Program-made: the position numbers and the translations under genes | From: Lycium barbarum | Lineage: Eukaryota > Streptophyta > Magnoliopsida > Solanales > Solanaceae | Reading direction: 5' to 3' | Length of the DNA stretch: 64,000 nucleotides | NCBI RefSeq assembly: GCF_019175385.1 | Contig: NC_083346.1 | Location: 62,711,821-62,775,820 of the forward strand | In this document: piece by piece, positions 22,973 through 34,430 of the stretch | How positions within the stretch are numbered: the first letter of the stretch is position 1 | Layout: each line of letters begins with the position of its first letter | The notes under the pieces: model-generated | What the model was told of the DNA's origin: nothing | What the model saw: only the letters and a program-made list of their open reading frames with translations | Database searches by the model: none

Positions 22973-25267
22973 TTATCTAAGAGCCCCATCTATGGATACT
23001 GCAAATGGAGACTTCTCTTTCCCACGGGATACATCCCTGTGATGACACATCTGTGGATCTTCGTACTGGCGGTTTTTTATCTCTGCATTCAAGGGCGAGA
23101 CTGCAGGATCATTAACACTAATTCCTGCCTTACCCGAATCAATTACACGTACCCCAAGATTTTCTAGTTGGTAGAGCTCACGAACCATTTCTTTCTTTTC
23201 TGAAGGGACTTCACTTAAACTGCCCATTGATCGACGGCTAAGCACGTCTGCCACATTCGCTTTCCCGGGGTGGTATAAAATATTCACGTCATAATCCTTC
23301 AATTGTTCCAACCACCGCCTCTGTCGTAGGTTCAACTCCTTCTGCTTAAAAATATGTTGAAGACTCTTGTGATCTGTATAGATATCGACGTGCACACAGT
23401 ACAGATAATGCCTCCATATCTTTAAGGCATGAATGACCGCAGCCAATTCGAGATCATGAGTTGGATAATTCTGTTCATGTTTCCGCAACTGTCTCGAAGC
23501 ATATGCAATAACCTTGCCATGCTGCATCAGCACACATCCTAGTCCCACACCGGAAGCGTCACAATACACGATATAACCATCCGGTCCTTCTGGAAGTGTT
23601 AACACTGGAGCTGAGGTCAATCTATCTTTTAGCTCTTGGAAACTACGCTCACAAGCATCATTCCACTGAAATTTCGTTGACTTCTGGGTTAGCTTCGTTA
23701 ATGGGGATGAAATAGATGAATAGCCCTCTACGAATCTTCGATAATAACCTGCCAAACCCAGAAAACTACGAACTTCTGTAGGCGTCGTAGGCCTTGGCCA
23801 AGTCTTCACAGCTTCTATTTTCTGGGTGTCGACTCGGATGCCATCATCTGAAATAACATGGCCTAGAAATGCCACAGAATTTAACCAAAACTCGCACTTT
23901 GAGAACTTCGCATATAATTCTCGGGCTCGGAGAACGCCAAGAACAATTCTTAGGTGGTCTGCATGTTCTGACTCTCTGAGAGAATATACCAGAATATCGT
24001 CAATAAATACTATCACGAAGAGATCAAAAAATGGCCTGAACACATTATTCATTAAATTCATGAACACCGCTGGGGCATTTGTCAATCCAAACGACATCAC
24101 TCGGAACTCGTAGTGACCATATCTTGTCCTGAAGGCAGTCTTAGGAATATCTGCTTCTCTGATTCTCACCTGATGATAACCCGATCTCAGATCTATCTTG
24201 GAAAACCACTTAGCGCCCTGTAACTGATCAAACAAATCATCGATTCTGGGAAGAGGATATTTATTCTTTATTGTCACCTTATTCAGCTGCCTGTAGTCGA
24301 TACACATTCATAGAGATTCGTCTTTCTTCTTTACGAACAAGACTGGCGCTCCCCACGGCGATGAACTGGGTCTTATAAACCCCTTCTCAAGTAAATCTTT
24401 TAGCTGTGCTTTTAGCTCTTTCAGTTCTGCCGGAGCCATTCGATAAGGGGGAATAGAAATAGGCTCGGTGTCTGGTAATACATCGATAGCAAAGTCGATT
24501 TCCCTTTCTGGAGGAAGACCTGGAAGTTCATCCGGGAATACATCTGGAAATTCATTTACTACCGGGACAGATTGGAAAACGGGTGGCCTTGCCTCCATAT
24601 CATGAACCCGAACTAGATGATAAATATAGCCCTTGGCTATCATCTTTCTCGCCTTGAGGTAGGAAATAAACCTACCCTTAGGGGATGCTGTATTACCCTT
24701 CCATTCAAGTACGGGCTCTCCCGGAAACTGGAATTGAACCATTTTCGTTTGGCAATCAACATTTGCGTAACACGACGCTAACCAATCCATACCCATTATT
24801 ACGTCGAAGTCTATCATTTCCAGTTCAATCAAATCGGCCCTTGTTTGTCGGTCACATATAACGACTACACAATTCTTATATACTTGCCTCGCTATTACGG
24901 GATCACCAACCGGGGTGAACACCTCGAAAGGTTTGATCGGCTCGGGATCCACCCCGATACAATTAGCAACATATGGGGTAACATAAGAGAAAGTAGAACC
25001 CGCATCAATAAAAGCATATACCTCACGGGAAAATATAGTCAAGGTACCTGTGACAACATCGGGGGAGGATTCAAGATCCTGTCGCCCTGCCAAAGCATAT
25101 ACGCGGGGCTGAACAGCTCCTGAAGTAGATGCTCCCCCTCTGCCTCTGCCTCTACCTGCTGTAGTCTGAGAAGTCTGTGCTGCCGGACGCACTGAAGAAG
25201 AACCCGCTGCTGAACCTGTGGGCTGAGTCCCTGCTCTATCTCTCACCAAAGGGCAATCCCTCATCAT
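22973..25267 (-). pseudogene. E1 protease, reverse transcriptase and RNase H, broken
   Basis: The segment copies element RNA into DNA. In order: second half of a zinc knuckle (GHMMRDC), the aspartic protease core YAFIDAGSTFSYVTP (the usual D-S-G is D-A-G here), and RT with [30 protein letters not shown] and the active-site FIDDILVYS. RNase H follows with [16 protein letters not shown] [16 protein letters not shown] and YTDHKSLQ. The frame 25267-22973 is split by one TGA at 24308-24310, replacing an Arg codon just before MCIDYR. It is otherwise continuous for about 760 codons. The change at the protease Ser could itself reduce activity. Confidence 0.93.
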
Positions 25268-26400
25268 GTGACCAACTTACCCACAGGCATAACAAGCATC
25301 GGTACCCTGACGACACGGTCTAGAATGTAATTTACCGCACTGGCTACACCGCTGTACTGGGGTCTCCTCTGGCTAAAATCTCCCTTGAACTGAAAATTGG
25401 AGGCCCTCGAACTCTGGCCTTGTCCCGACTGAAAAGAACGATCGGACCTCCTGTCTGAGAACCTGGGAGGCGCACTGGTCGTTGACTGACCTGAGTGCCT
25501 AGAGTGCGTCTGCCTCGGTCCTCCTCTATACTCTCTACTCGCTCCCATCGATCTAGCCCTCATACCTTGTTTCCTATCACTGTCACGCTCATTCCTTTAC
25601 TGTTGTTGTCATACCTCAAGATTTTGAGCGTGAGCCTGTATCCGGGAAATATCCATCCCATCTTGCAAAGAGGCCGTCAAACAATCTCTAAACAAGTGGG
25701 GTCCTAAACCACTCACAAATCTGTAGACCCTATCCCCCATGTCGCCCACCATAGTTGGAGCATATCTGGCCAACGAATTGAACTGCATACTATACTCTCG
25801 AGCACTCATGCTTCCTTGCTTTAAATTCAAGAACCTGTCCGCTCTAGCTCGGCGGACCTCAGGCGGCAAGTAATGACGAATAAAGGCATCCACAAATTCT
25901 TGCCAAACGGGAGGTGGTGCATTCTCTCCTCTTCATATCATCCAATTTTTGTACCATAGCACCGCCACATCGCGGAGTCTATAAGAGGCCAACTCTACCG
26001 ATTTGGTCTCAGAAGCATGCATAAGTTTCAGCATCCTCAACATCTCATCAACAAACCCTTGGGGGTCCTCATCCGGCTTCGACCCGAAAAATTCCGGAGG
26101 ATTTAAAGTCAAGAAATCACGGGCTCTCGTACTGGCGGAACGGTCACTCGGGCCCGCATTCGGCCGCTGAGCCTGGGCGGCAACCAATTGTGTCAGTAGG
26201 TGTATGGCCTCGGTCACTTGTTGACCCGAAGCAACTGGCGGAGTAATTGGGACTGAGGCTCCTCCTTGTTCTCCTACATTAGGCGAGGCCTCATTCTGTT
26301 ATTCACTTTCCTCTACATTCGCCGGAGGCTCCCTTTCTGCCCGCTTCTTCGTCGTAGCTTTGCCTTTCTGGGCAGCTGTAGCTTTTCCTTTCGGTGGTAT
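25268..26400 (-). pseudogene. E1 Gag, broken
   Basis: This is the structural coat protein. The expected start is ATA at 26400-26398 in the context xPPKGKATAA, where E2 has ATG. The capsid region has LNPPEFFGSKPDEDPQGFVD and VELASYRLRDVAVLWYKNW, followed by IRHYLPPEVRRARADRFLNL and MSAREYSMQFNSLARYAP, a standard plant gypsy Gag core. The basic Arg/Ser-rich tail leads to the zinc knuckle CYACG. Breaks: TGA at 25933 and at about 25609, a frame change between about 25300 and 25380, and TAA in the knuckle at 25277-25279. Length fits a Gag of about 370-380 residues. Confidence 0.88.
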
Positions 26401-26588
26401 TCTGAAATCACAATGCACTTTTAGGGAAGGATAAAATCCTATGCATGGCTCTATCGCACGATCTAGTAAAAAGAAAGATGGTCATTTTCCTAAATGCCCT
26501 GTAGCCTCTTCTTTATTGCTGTGGCGCGCAACACACCATAAACAAGACTCTACTAGACACGGCTCGTAGACACTTCCTAGGACGAACT

Positions 26589-26600
26589 GCTCTGATACCA
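26589..26600 (-). other. E1 primer-binding site (initiator tRNA-Met)
   Basis: In sense TGGTATCAGAGC, complementary to the 3' end of plant initiator tRNA-Met, lying 4 nt inside the 5' LTR end at 26605. The position and the 12-nt match are decisive. Confidence 0.95.
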
Positions 26601-26604
26601 CTTC

Positions 26605-28963
26605 TGTCACGACCCAACAAGGGGCCGCGACCCGGAGCTATATACCGAGGACCGCTCACTCTACTACTCATTTTACTCATTTAATGATCTTTTGCCAGTT
26701 TTACACATGAATGTATAGGAAACATAATTTGTATCAAAACATAAGTACTTTATATTCATATGTCTCTCGGCCATCAAAATAATATATACATAATAATAGC
26801 ATCTTTTGAGACCACCTGACCCACACTACGTATCTACGAGCCTCTACTGTCATAATGAATACATAGACGGAACAAGACTCCGTCGTGCCCAAAATATATA
26901 TATACATATATACCAAAGAGAAATGATAAGCACCTCCGAACAATGGAGTGCTCTCCACCGCTGACAGCTCCTAAGTATCTGGATCAAGCTCGCCTCCCTG
27001 TCTACCTGTGGGCATGAACACAGCGTCCAGAGAATGGACGTCAGTACGAATATTATACTGAGTATGAGAGGCATAAACAATGAAGAAAATCATCAATAAT
27101 ATAATAAGAGCATCAATATAAAGCATATGGATCTGACCGATAATCATGAATGGAATAATGCATGCTGTCTTACTCATATTTATCATCGTAACATGTATGC
27201 ATCATATGCAAGCTGCCCGCCCATGTCGGAACGGTGTGATAATCAATAATATAAGCCCGCGTCCAGGCCTTCCGCGTCTGGGGTACCATCTCATGCCGCC
27301 CACTAGTGGTGTCTGCCCACGCACGAAGGTCGTGGTGTATCCGTATCGCCGCCCGCCGAAGCGGTGTCTGCCCGGCCAACTAGGCCCGGTATACAATGCT
27401 CATGCCATGCTTATCATAAAATAATCATAATAATGTACTCATTGTAATATACTTATCTTATCATAGCACATGCGTAAGGTTTGAGAACAACTTTACTCTA
27501 TCGGGGTGACGTAAGGTCGTGACCCCCCCCCCCCCCCCCCGATTACTTTATGGAGCAATTACGGACATTCTGCCTCACCTTGAAAGGACTAGTACATAAG
27601 GTGAGTGTAGGCAAGGACTAACATCATCATCATCCTAACATCATCATATCGTATAACTTATCTCATATAGGCATTTAACTTTTTGGAATGTAGGAGCTCA
27701 TGGAAAGATGGTAATTCGGACTATAAGATTCATGCCATTGGAAAGAAAGGACTAGCCTCACATTACTTTCCATTTAGCTAAGTTGTTGTCCACTTATTCT
27801 CCTTCGATACCACGTCGTCACCTTCATGAGAGAATTCATACTTCATTAGTTAATTAACTACAAGAACGGATCGCTAGTTCTAGGAAAATTTGGGCAGTAC
27901 TACTTTTCCCATGTTCTATATCTACCGCCATCATTCACAATGCTATTCGCAATATCGCAATCAAAATCATCATTTATGTACCATTAACAAAATCCACCAT
28001 TTTCCTCCAATTTTCCCATATTTCTACCTATAGCTCACCTTAGTGATTTTGTGCATTTACTACTTGCCTCACGTTATAAACATCATTTATATCGTATTTG
28101 TACTCTCAACACTTCAACATTCATGATTCAATTCCACTATCATTCATTTATGTCACTATTCACTTAATAATGACCCATTCCTATGTTCTTCTACATTTTA
28201 AGTATCTAAGCCTTCCAATACCTTGAATCACGTGGTATAGTCCTGAAACATAATGATTGAACAGGCCTTGAGTTGAAATACTTCACTTAGCCAAAACCCT
28301 AGTGTCGCCCTTTTAAGGATTTCTTGACTTAGATGATCTTTTGATGTGTTCCTACACTTGTTTTCATGAATTTAGTGCTGTTGATCTTGATGTTCCCTTT
28401 GATTCTCTTGAATTCTTATGGAGGAAATATTGGGAGAGTTCTAGAGCATTCTTGAGTTATATGGAAGAAAAATGAAGTGAAATGAAGCCTAAGTTCCTTT
28501 TAATAAACACAAAACTGATCTTTAATGAAAAAATTGTCGGGATGAACAGTGGTCGTAAACCACAGTTTACGGACCGTATTGTGGTTTACGGTCCGTCCTC
28601 CACGATTGTTTTTAAGCATTTCAAAAACAGAAAGTTTGGCTAAGGGACATGGCAGTTTACGACCGAGGTTTACGGTCCGTAACCAGTTTACGGGCCGTCC
28701 TCCAAGTCGTTTTTAGCCATTTAAACACTTTGACAGAACTTGAAATTTTTGGATAGCTGGAGGATGATTGCACTATACGGTCTGTAAATCACTTTACGGG
28801 CCGTATAGTTCCCTTTACGATCACTGAGCTGAAAATTCCCCGCCACTTCCTTATTTCCAAAAATTCATAATTAGCCATTCCCGACTTAGTAAAACATCAT
28901 ACACTCAAGCCCTTCATTGTTCTACTCATCACCCAAGTACGGAAAAATTTCCGAGGTGTAACA
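26605..28963 (-). mobile_element. E1 5' LTR
   Basis: About 2359 bp. Signals left to right: HP5 GACGGA/TCCGTC at 26866-26884 (other elements have GACGGG/CCCGTC, a co-varied pair), HP4 near 26932-26952, HP3-HP1 at 27006-27060, a C18 run at 27523-27540, S2 at 27574-27605, and a U3 palindrome array at 28549-28820. Starts TGTCACGACCCAACAAGG. Confidence 0.93.
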
Positions 28964-28968
28964 GTATA

Positions 28969-29403
28969 ATCCCATCAGTGAGGGACCTTCACTGTGACGA
29001 TTTTGCGGACCATTATATGGACCGTATAATATTATACGGATCGTATAATTGGTCGTATAATCTTTCTCTCTCCGATTTTATTCTCATCACTTCATTTGAT
29101 CTCAAATCCTTATGGAACCTTCTTCGCACTTGTTTAACACTTCATTAACAATCTAAGGGACGTTATAACTCTTCTCCAAGACACCATTAAGTCATCATTA
29201 ACTTGTTACTCATAAATCCTTTCCGATACACATCGTATGCCTTACCCTCTCTTGGCAAACTTTCTCCTCTTACTCCGAATGTCTTTGAAAATCTCAATTA
29301 GGGTCATCAAATGTCATTTCTCACTTATTGCTACACCGTATACTTCGTGCCTTTCGTTAGTCTATTCACTGTGCATCAACGGGGAATTTTTCGGGGTGTA
29401 ACA
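28969..29403 (-). mobile_element. E2 3' LTR, segment 3
   Basis: Resumes after E1 with ATCCCATCAGTGAGGGACC, exactly as in the uninterrupted E2 copy at 36476. It ends TCGGGGTGTAACA at 29403. It holds the rest of the U3 array (ATTATACGGATCGTATAAT and similar, 29010-29060). Confidence 0.92.
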
Positions 29404-29440
29404 TTTTTTCCCCCTTTTGGAACATTCGTCCTCGAATGTT
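29404..29440 (-). other. E2 polypurine tract and hairpin
   Basis: Sense AAAAGGGGGAAAAAA touches the LTR. AACATTCG (29421-29428) and CGAATGTT (29433-29440) form the same hairpin as in E1, E3 and E4. Confidence 0.85.
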
Positions 29441-29607
29441 AAGCACTCAGGAATTCTATGAAAATTTCGCCAGAGTTTCCCCTGTAATATGGCACTACTA
29501 TCCTGTCACAACAGCCCACAATAACATTGCCTTATAGGGCCACAACACAATAACAATATAACTTGGCCACACATGATCCATATACATAAAAAGAAAACAT
29601 ACATACC

Positions 29608-31023
29608 TCATAATCCCGATGTTTCATCGTGGATCTCTTCTGGGGGATGAAATAAATGCGGGTATTTGGATTTCATACTCTCTTCTGCTTCCCAAGTTAT
29701 TTCTTCTCGATTGTTATTTCCCCATAAGAATTTAACTGAGGCCACTTCCTTATTTCGAAGTCTTCGTACTTGCCTGTCTAATCTGGCAATGGGCACTTCT
29801 TTACAGACTAGCTTTTCTGTCACTTGAACATCATCTATTGGGACAATCCTCGTAGAATCTCCAACACACTTGCGGAGCATTGAGACATGGAAAACTGGAT
29901 GGACTTATTCAAGTTCTAGAGGAAAGTCCAATTCATAAGCTACTTGACCCACCTTGCGGATAATCTCATAGGGTCCAATGTATGGAGGAGTTCCTTTCTG
30001 ACCAAATATCATCACTCCTTTGATTGGTGACACCTTTAAGAATACCCAATCATCAACTTGAAATTCTAAGTCTCGCCGGCGGTTGTCCGCATAAGATTTT
30101 TGCCGACTTTGGGCTGTCAATAATCGATCTCGGATTACCTTGACTTTCTCTACTACTTGTTGAATTAACTCAGGGCCTATTAGCTGTACTTCTCCTATTT
30201 CAAACCATCCGATTAGGGATCTGCACTTCCTTCCATATAGAGCTTTATACGGAGCCATTTGGATACTCGAATGGTAGTTATTGTTGTATGCAAACTCGAT
30301 TAGAGGTAAGTGGTCATCCCAACTACCACCAAAATCTAGAACACATGCTCTTAGCATATCCTCCAAGGTCTGAATGATATGTTCTGCTTGCCCATCAGTC
30401 TGCAGATGAAATGTCGTGCTAAGCTTTACTTGAGTACCTAGACCTTCTTGGAAAGATTTCCAGAACTTGGCTGTAAATTGCGCTCCTCTATCTGTGATAA
30501 TGGATATCGGAATACCATGGAGTCGCACAATCTCCTTGAGATACAACCTTGCATAATCTTCTACTGAGTATATGGTTCTAACAGGAAGAAAATGAGCTGC
30601 TTTCATCAATCTATCCACAATCACCCATATAGAATCATACTTGCTTCGGGAACGAGGTAATCCCACAATAAAATCCATATTAATCACTTCCTATTTCCAA
30701 GTAGGGATTTCCATTACTTGCAATAATCCTCCTGGCTTTTGATGTTCGATTTTCACTTGCTGGCAATTTGGACATTGAGCTACAAATTCTACTATGTCTT
30801 TCTTCATGCCATCCCACCAATATATTAACTTGAGATCATGATACATCTTCGTTGCACCTGGGTGAATAGAATACCGAGAATAATGAGCTTCTTCGAGGAT
30901 TCGATGACGTAATTCTGCGACATTCAGAACACATAGCCTGCCTCGCTATCTAAGAATTCCATCCATAGAAGTTTCAAATGGAGACTTCTCTTTTTCATGA
31001 AGTGTGTCTCTATAATGGCTCAA
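29608..31023 (-). pseudogene. E2 integrase and chromodomain, broken by stops
   Basis: Same domain order as E1: HHCC region, core with NMDFIVGLPR, ITDRGAQFTAKF and GQAEHIIQTLED, GPY motif YIGPYEIIRKVGQVAYEL, chromodomain ending KYPHLFHP. The phase never changes. Stops: TAG at 30946-30948 (same codon as an E1 stop), TAG at 30691-30693 (Trp codon), TAA at 29905-29907 (Ser codon). The C-terminal 90 codons (29880-29608) are intact. Confidence 0.92.
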
Positions 31024-33054
31024 CTAAGGATCTTCATATTGACGCTCTTTTACTTCCATATTCAGGGACGAAACTATGGGATTATTAATACCAATTCCTG
31101 CACTACCTGAATCAATTAAACGTACTCCAAGATTAGCTAGTTGGTGGAGCTCATGAATTAATTCTTTCTTCTCCGGAGGAACTTCACATATGCTGCCCAT
31201 CGATTGGCGGCTAAGCGCATCGGCTACTACATTTGCCTTTCCGGGGTGGTATAAAATACTCATATCATAATCTTTCAATAATTCTAACCACCGCCTCTGC
31301 CGCAGATTCAACTCCTTCTGTTTGAAAATATATTGAAGACTCTTGTGATCTGTATAGATATTAACATGCACACCATACAAATAATGTCTCCACATCTTTA
31401 ATGCATGAATAACTGCAGCCAATTCGAGATCATGAGTTGGGTAGTTCTTTTCATGTTTCCACAGCTGTCTCGAAGCATAAGCAATGACTTTACCGTGCTG
31501 CATTAACACACATCCTAGCCCAACACCGGAAGTATCACAATATACAACATAACCATCTGGCCCTTCTGGGAGTGTCAAGATTGGGGCTAAGGTTAATCTA
31601 TCCTTCAACTCTTGGAAGCTGCGTTCACAAGCATCATTCCACTGGAATTTAACTGACTTTTGGGTTAGCTTCGTCAATGGGGCTGAAATAGAGGAAAATC
31701 CTTCTATGAACCTTCTATAGTAACCTGCCAATCCCAGAAAACTACGAACTTCTGTAGGCGTCGTAGGCCTTGGCCAAGTCTTCACAACTTTAATTTTCTG
31801 AGTATCAACTCGAATGCCATCATCTGAAATAACATGACCTAAAAATGTCACAGAATTCAGCCAAAACTCGCACTTTGAGAATTTTGCATACAATTCTCGG
31901 GTTTGAAGAATTCCAAGAACAATACGTAAATGATCTGCATGTTCTGATTCTGTGCGAGAGTATACCAAAATATCGTCAATGAATACTATTATGAATAAAT
32001 CCAAGAGAGGCCTGAATACGTTAATCATCAAATTCATGAACACCGCCGGAGGGTTAGTTAACCCAAACGACATCACCCGGAATTCATAATGGCCATATCT
32101 CATTCTAAAAGCTGTTTTTGGAATATCTTCTGCTTTAACTCTCACTTGATGATAACATGACCTCAAGTCTATTTTGGAAAACCGCTTGGCACCCTGTAGT
32201 TGATCAAATAAATCATCAATTCTCGGAAGAGGATATTTGTTCTTTATCGTCACCTTATTCAACTGCCTATAATCGATGCACATTCGTAGGGAGCCATCTT
32301 TCTTTCTCACGAATAGGACTAGTGCTCCCCACGGCGATGATCTGGGTCTAATAAACCCCTTCTCAAGCAAATCCTTAAACAGTGCCTTTAACTCTTTCAA
32401 TTCTGTCGGAGCCATTTGGTAAGGAGGAATAGAAATAGGCTTGGTATCCGGCGATACATCAATAGCGAAATCAATCTCTCTTTCCGAGGGAAGGCCTGGA
32501 AGTTCATCTGGAAATACATCCGGAAATTCATTCACTACCGGAACGGATTGGAAAGTTGGTGACTTTGCTTCGGTGTCATGAACTCGAACTAAGTGATAAA
32601 TATAGCCTTTTGCTATCATCTTTCTTGCCTTAAGGTAGGAAATAAACCTACCTCTTGGAGATGCTGTATTACCCTTCCATTCAAGCACGGGTTCTCCCGG
32701 AAATTGAAATCGAACTACTTTCATTCGGCAATCAACATTAGCATAACATGAGGCCAACCAATCCATACCCATAATCACATCGAAATCTAACATTTCCAGC
32801 TCAACCAAATCAGCTTTAGTCTGGCGGTCGCATATCACAATTACACAATTTTTATACACTTGTCTAGCTATCACGGGATCACCAATCGGAGCAGATACCT
32901 CAAAAGGTTTTATTGGCTCAGGTTTCACCCCAATACGACCAGCAACATACGGAGTAATATAAGATAGGGTAGAACCCGAATCTATCAATGCATACACATC
33001 ATGGGAAAATATGAATAATATACCTGTAACCACATCCGGGGAGGACTCAAGATC
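31024..33054 (-). pseudogene. E2 protease, reverse transcriptase, RNase H
   Basis: A 669-codon open stretch. Protease: [15 protein letters not shown] with the canonical D-S-G (about codon 18). [20 protein letters not shown] (about 251), [12 protein letters not shown] (Gly of the usual SGYHQ is Cys), FIDDILVYS (about 351). RNase H: VVYCDTSG (D about 500), HDLELAAV (E about 537), YTDHKSLQ (D about 562), NVVADALS (D about 605), so the four acidic residues are in place. It is bounded by TAG at 33055-33057 upstream and TAG at 31024-31026 downstream, both replacing Gln codons as judged from E1 and E4. The longest intact pol fragment in the window. Confidence 0.95.
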
Positions 33055-34413
33055 CTATCGTCCGGCTAAAGCATACATACGGGGCTGAGTGGCACCTGAA
33101 GTAGATGCTTCCCCTCTGTCTCTACCTCGACCTGCTGGAATCTGGGGAGTCTGCCCTACCGGGCGCACTGAAGAGGAACCAGTTGTCGATCCTGTGGGAT
33201 GAACCCCACCACTACCATACCTAGAGGAACAATCAGGTATCATGTGCCCAATCTATCCACAAACAAAGAAAGCATCTGTGCCCTGGTGACATGGCCCCAA
33301 ATGTAATTTACCGCACTTACTACATCGTGGTACTGGTGGTCTCCTCTGACTATAATCACCCCCAAACTGAGAACCTGAAGCTCTCGAACTCTGACCCTGT
33401 CCTAAAGGAAAAGAGCGATCAAATCTGCTACCTGCAAATCGTGGAGGCGCACTAGTCGCCGACTGGCCTGAGTGTCTGGGATATGTCTGCCTTGATCCCC
33501 CTCTATAATCACTACCGACCCTCATAGATCTGGCCCTCTTGCTTTGCCCTCTATCATTATCGCGATCACCCCTTTGCGGATGTTGTTGTCCTTCTAAATT
33601 TTGGGCATGGGCTTGAATGCGGAAAATATCCATCCCATCTTGCAACGAAGCCGTCAAGCAGTCCTTGAAAAAATGTGGCCCTAATCCACTCACGAACTTG
33701 TGCACTCTATCCCTCATGTCGGCCACTATAGTCGGGGCATATCTAGCCAATGAATTAAACTGAAGGCTATACTCCCGGACACTCATACTTCCTTGTTTCA
33801 AATTTAAAAATCTATCCGCTCTAGCTCAGCGGACCTCGAGTGACAAATAGTGGCGGATGAAGGCATCTACAAATTCTTTCCAAACGGGAGGAGGCGCATT
33901 CTCTTTTCTTGATGATATCCAATTATTGTACCATAATACCGCCACATCTCGGAGTCTATAAGATGCCAACTCCACAGATTCAGTTTCGGAGGCATGAATA
34001 ATCTTCAATGTTCTCAACATTTTATCAATAAAACTTTGCGGGTCTTCATTCGGCTTTGACCCGAAAAACACCGGAGGATTCAAACTCATGAAATCACGGG
34101 ATCTAGTACTAACGGCCCTGTCACTCGAACCCGAACCTTGTCGCTACACCTGGGCGGCAACTAACTACATCAATAGATGAATAGCCTCGGTCACCTGTTG
34201 ACCCGAAGTAGCCGGTGGAGGAACTGGAGGCATAGGAGCTAGAGCTGAAGCCCCTTCTTATTCTTCTATAATAGGCGGAGTGGGAGAAGTATTTGATGGA
34301 GCTTTATTATGTGATTCTCCCTCTTCTACATTCATTGGCGGCTCTCTTTCTACCCGCCTTTTCATCGTAGTCATGCCCTTCTGGGTGGCTGTAGCTTTTC
34401 CCTTTGGCGGCAT
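33055..34413 (-). pseudogene. E2 Gag, broken by stops
   Basis: The start is ATG at 34413-34411 (MPPKGKATATQKG), chosen because it opens the phase that continues through the whole polyprotein to 29608. Core motifs: LNPPVFFGSKPNEDPQSFID, VELASYRLRDVAVLWYNNW, MSVREYSLQFNSLARYAP, then an Arg/Ser-rich tail and the zinc knuckle FFVCG...GHMIPDC. Stops: 34258 (TAA), 34165 and 34144 (TAG for Gln), 33826 (TGA for Arg), 33253 (TAG inside the knuckle). No frameshift is seen. Gag would be fused to Pol in one frame, as usual in this clade. Confidence 0.9.
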
Positions 34414-34430
34414 TTTTGAAATCATAGGAA
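34414..34430. other. Deletion junction that removed the E2 primer site
   Basis: Seven bases upstream of the Gag ATG the sequence switches into LTR interior (GAAATCATAGGAAAACC). From E1 about 205 bp of leader with the primer site, and from the E2 3' LTR about 114 bp of LTR end, are missing. AAATCA occurs at both parent sites, so a microhomology-joined deletion is likely. Confidence 0.75.

Larger units (their letters stand above)
19075..28963 (-). mobile_element. E1: complete LTR retrotransposon (Tekay/Del-type chromovirus)
   Basis: It is 9889 bp. The left (3') LTR is 19075-21425, the internal region 21426-26604, and the right (5') LTR 26605-28963. Ends are TG...CA. The target copies are ATATA (19070-19074) and GTATA (28964-28968), one mismatch. 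A primer site for initiator tRNA-Met and a polypurine tract are present. The two LTRs are very similar apart from small deletions, so it is a fairly young insertion. The coding region has several stops and at least two frameshifts. It is the innermost complete element. Confidence 0.94.

Noticed and set aside
21651..26400. Endogenous pararetrovirus as the source of the RT and protease motifs
   Set aside because: Long LTRs, tRNA-Met primer site, polypurine tract, integrase and chromodomain fit a Ty3/gypsy chromovirus; no movement or coat protein signature of a pararetrovirus is seen.
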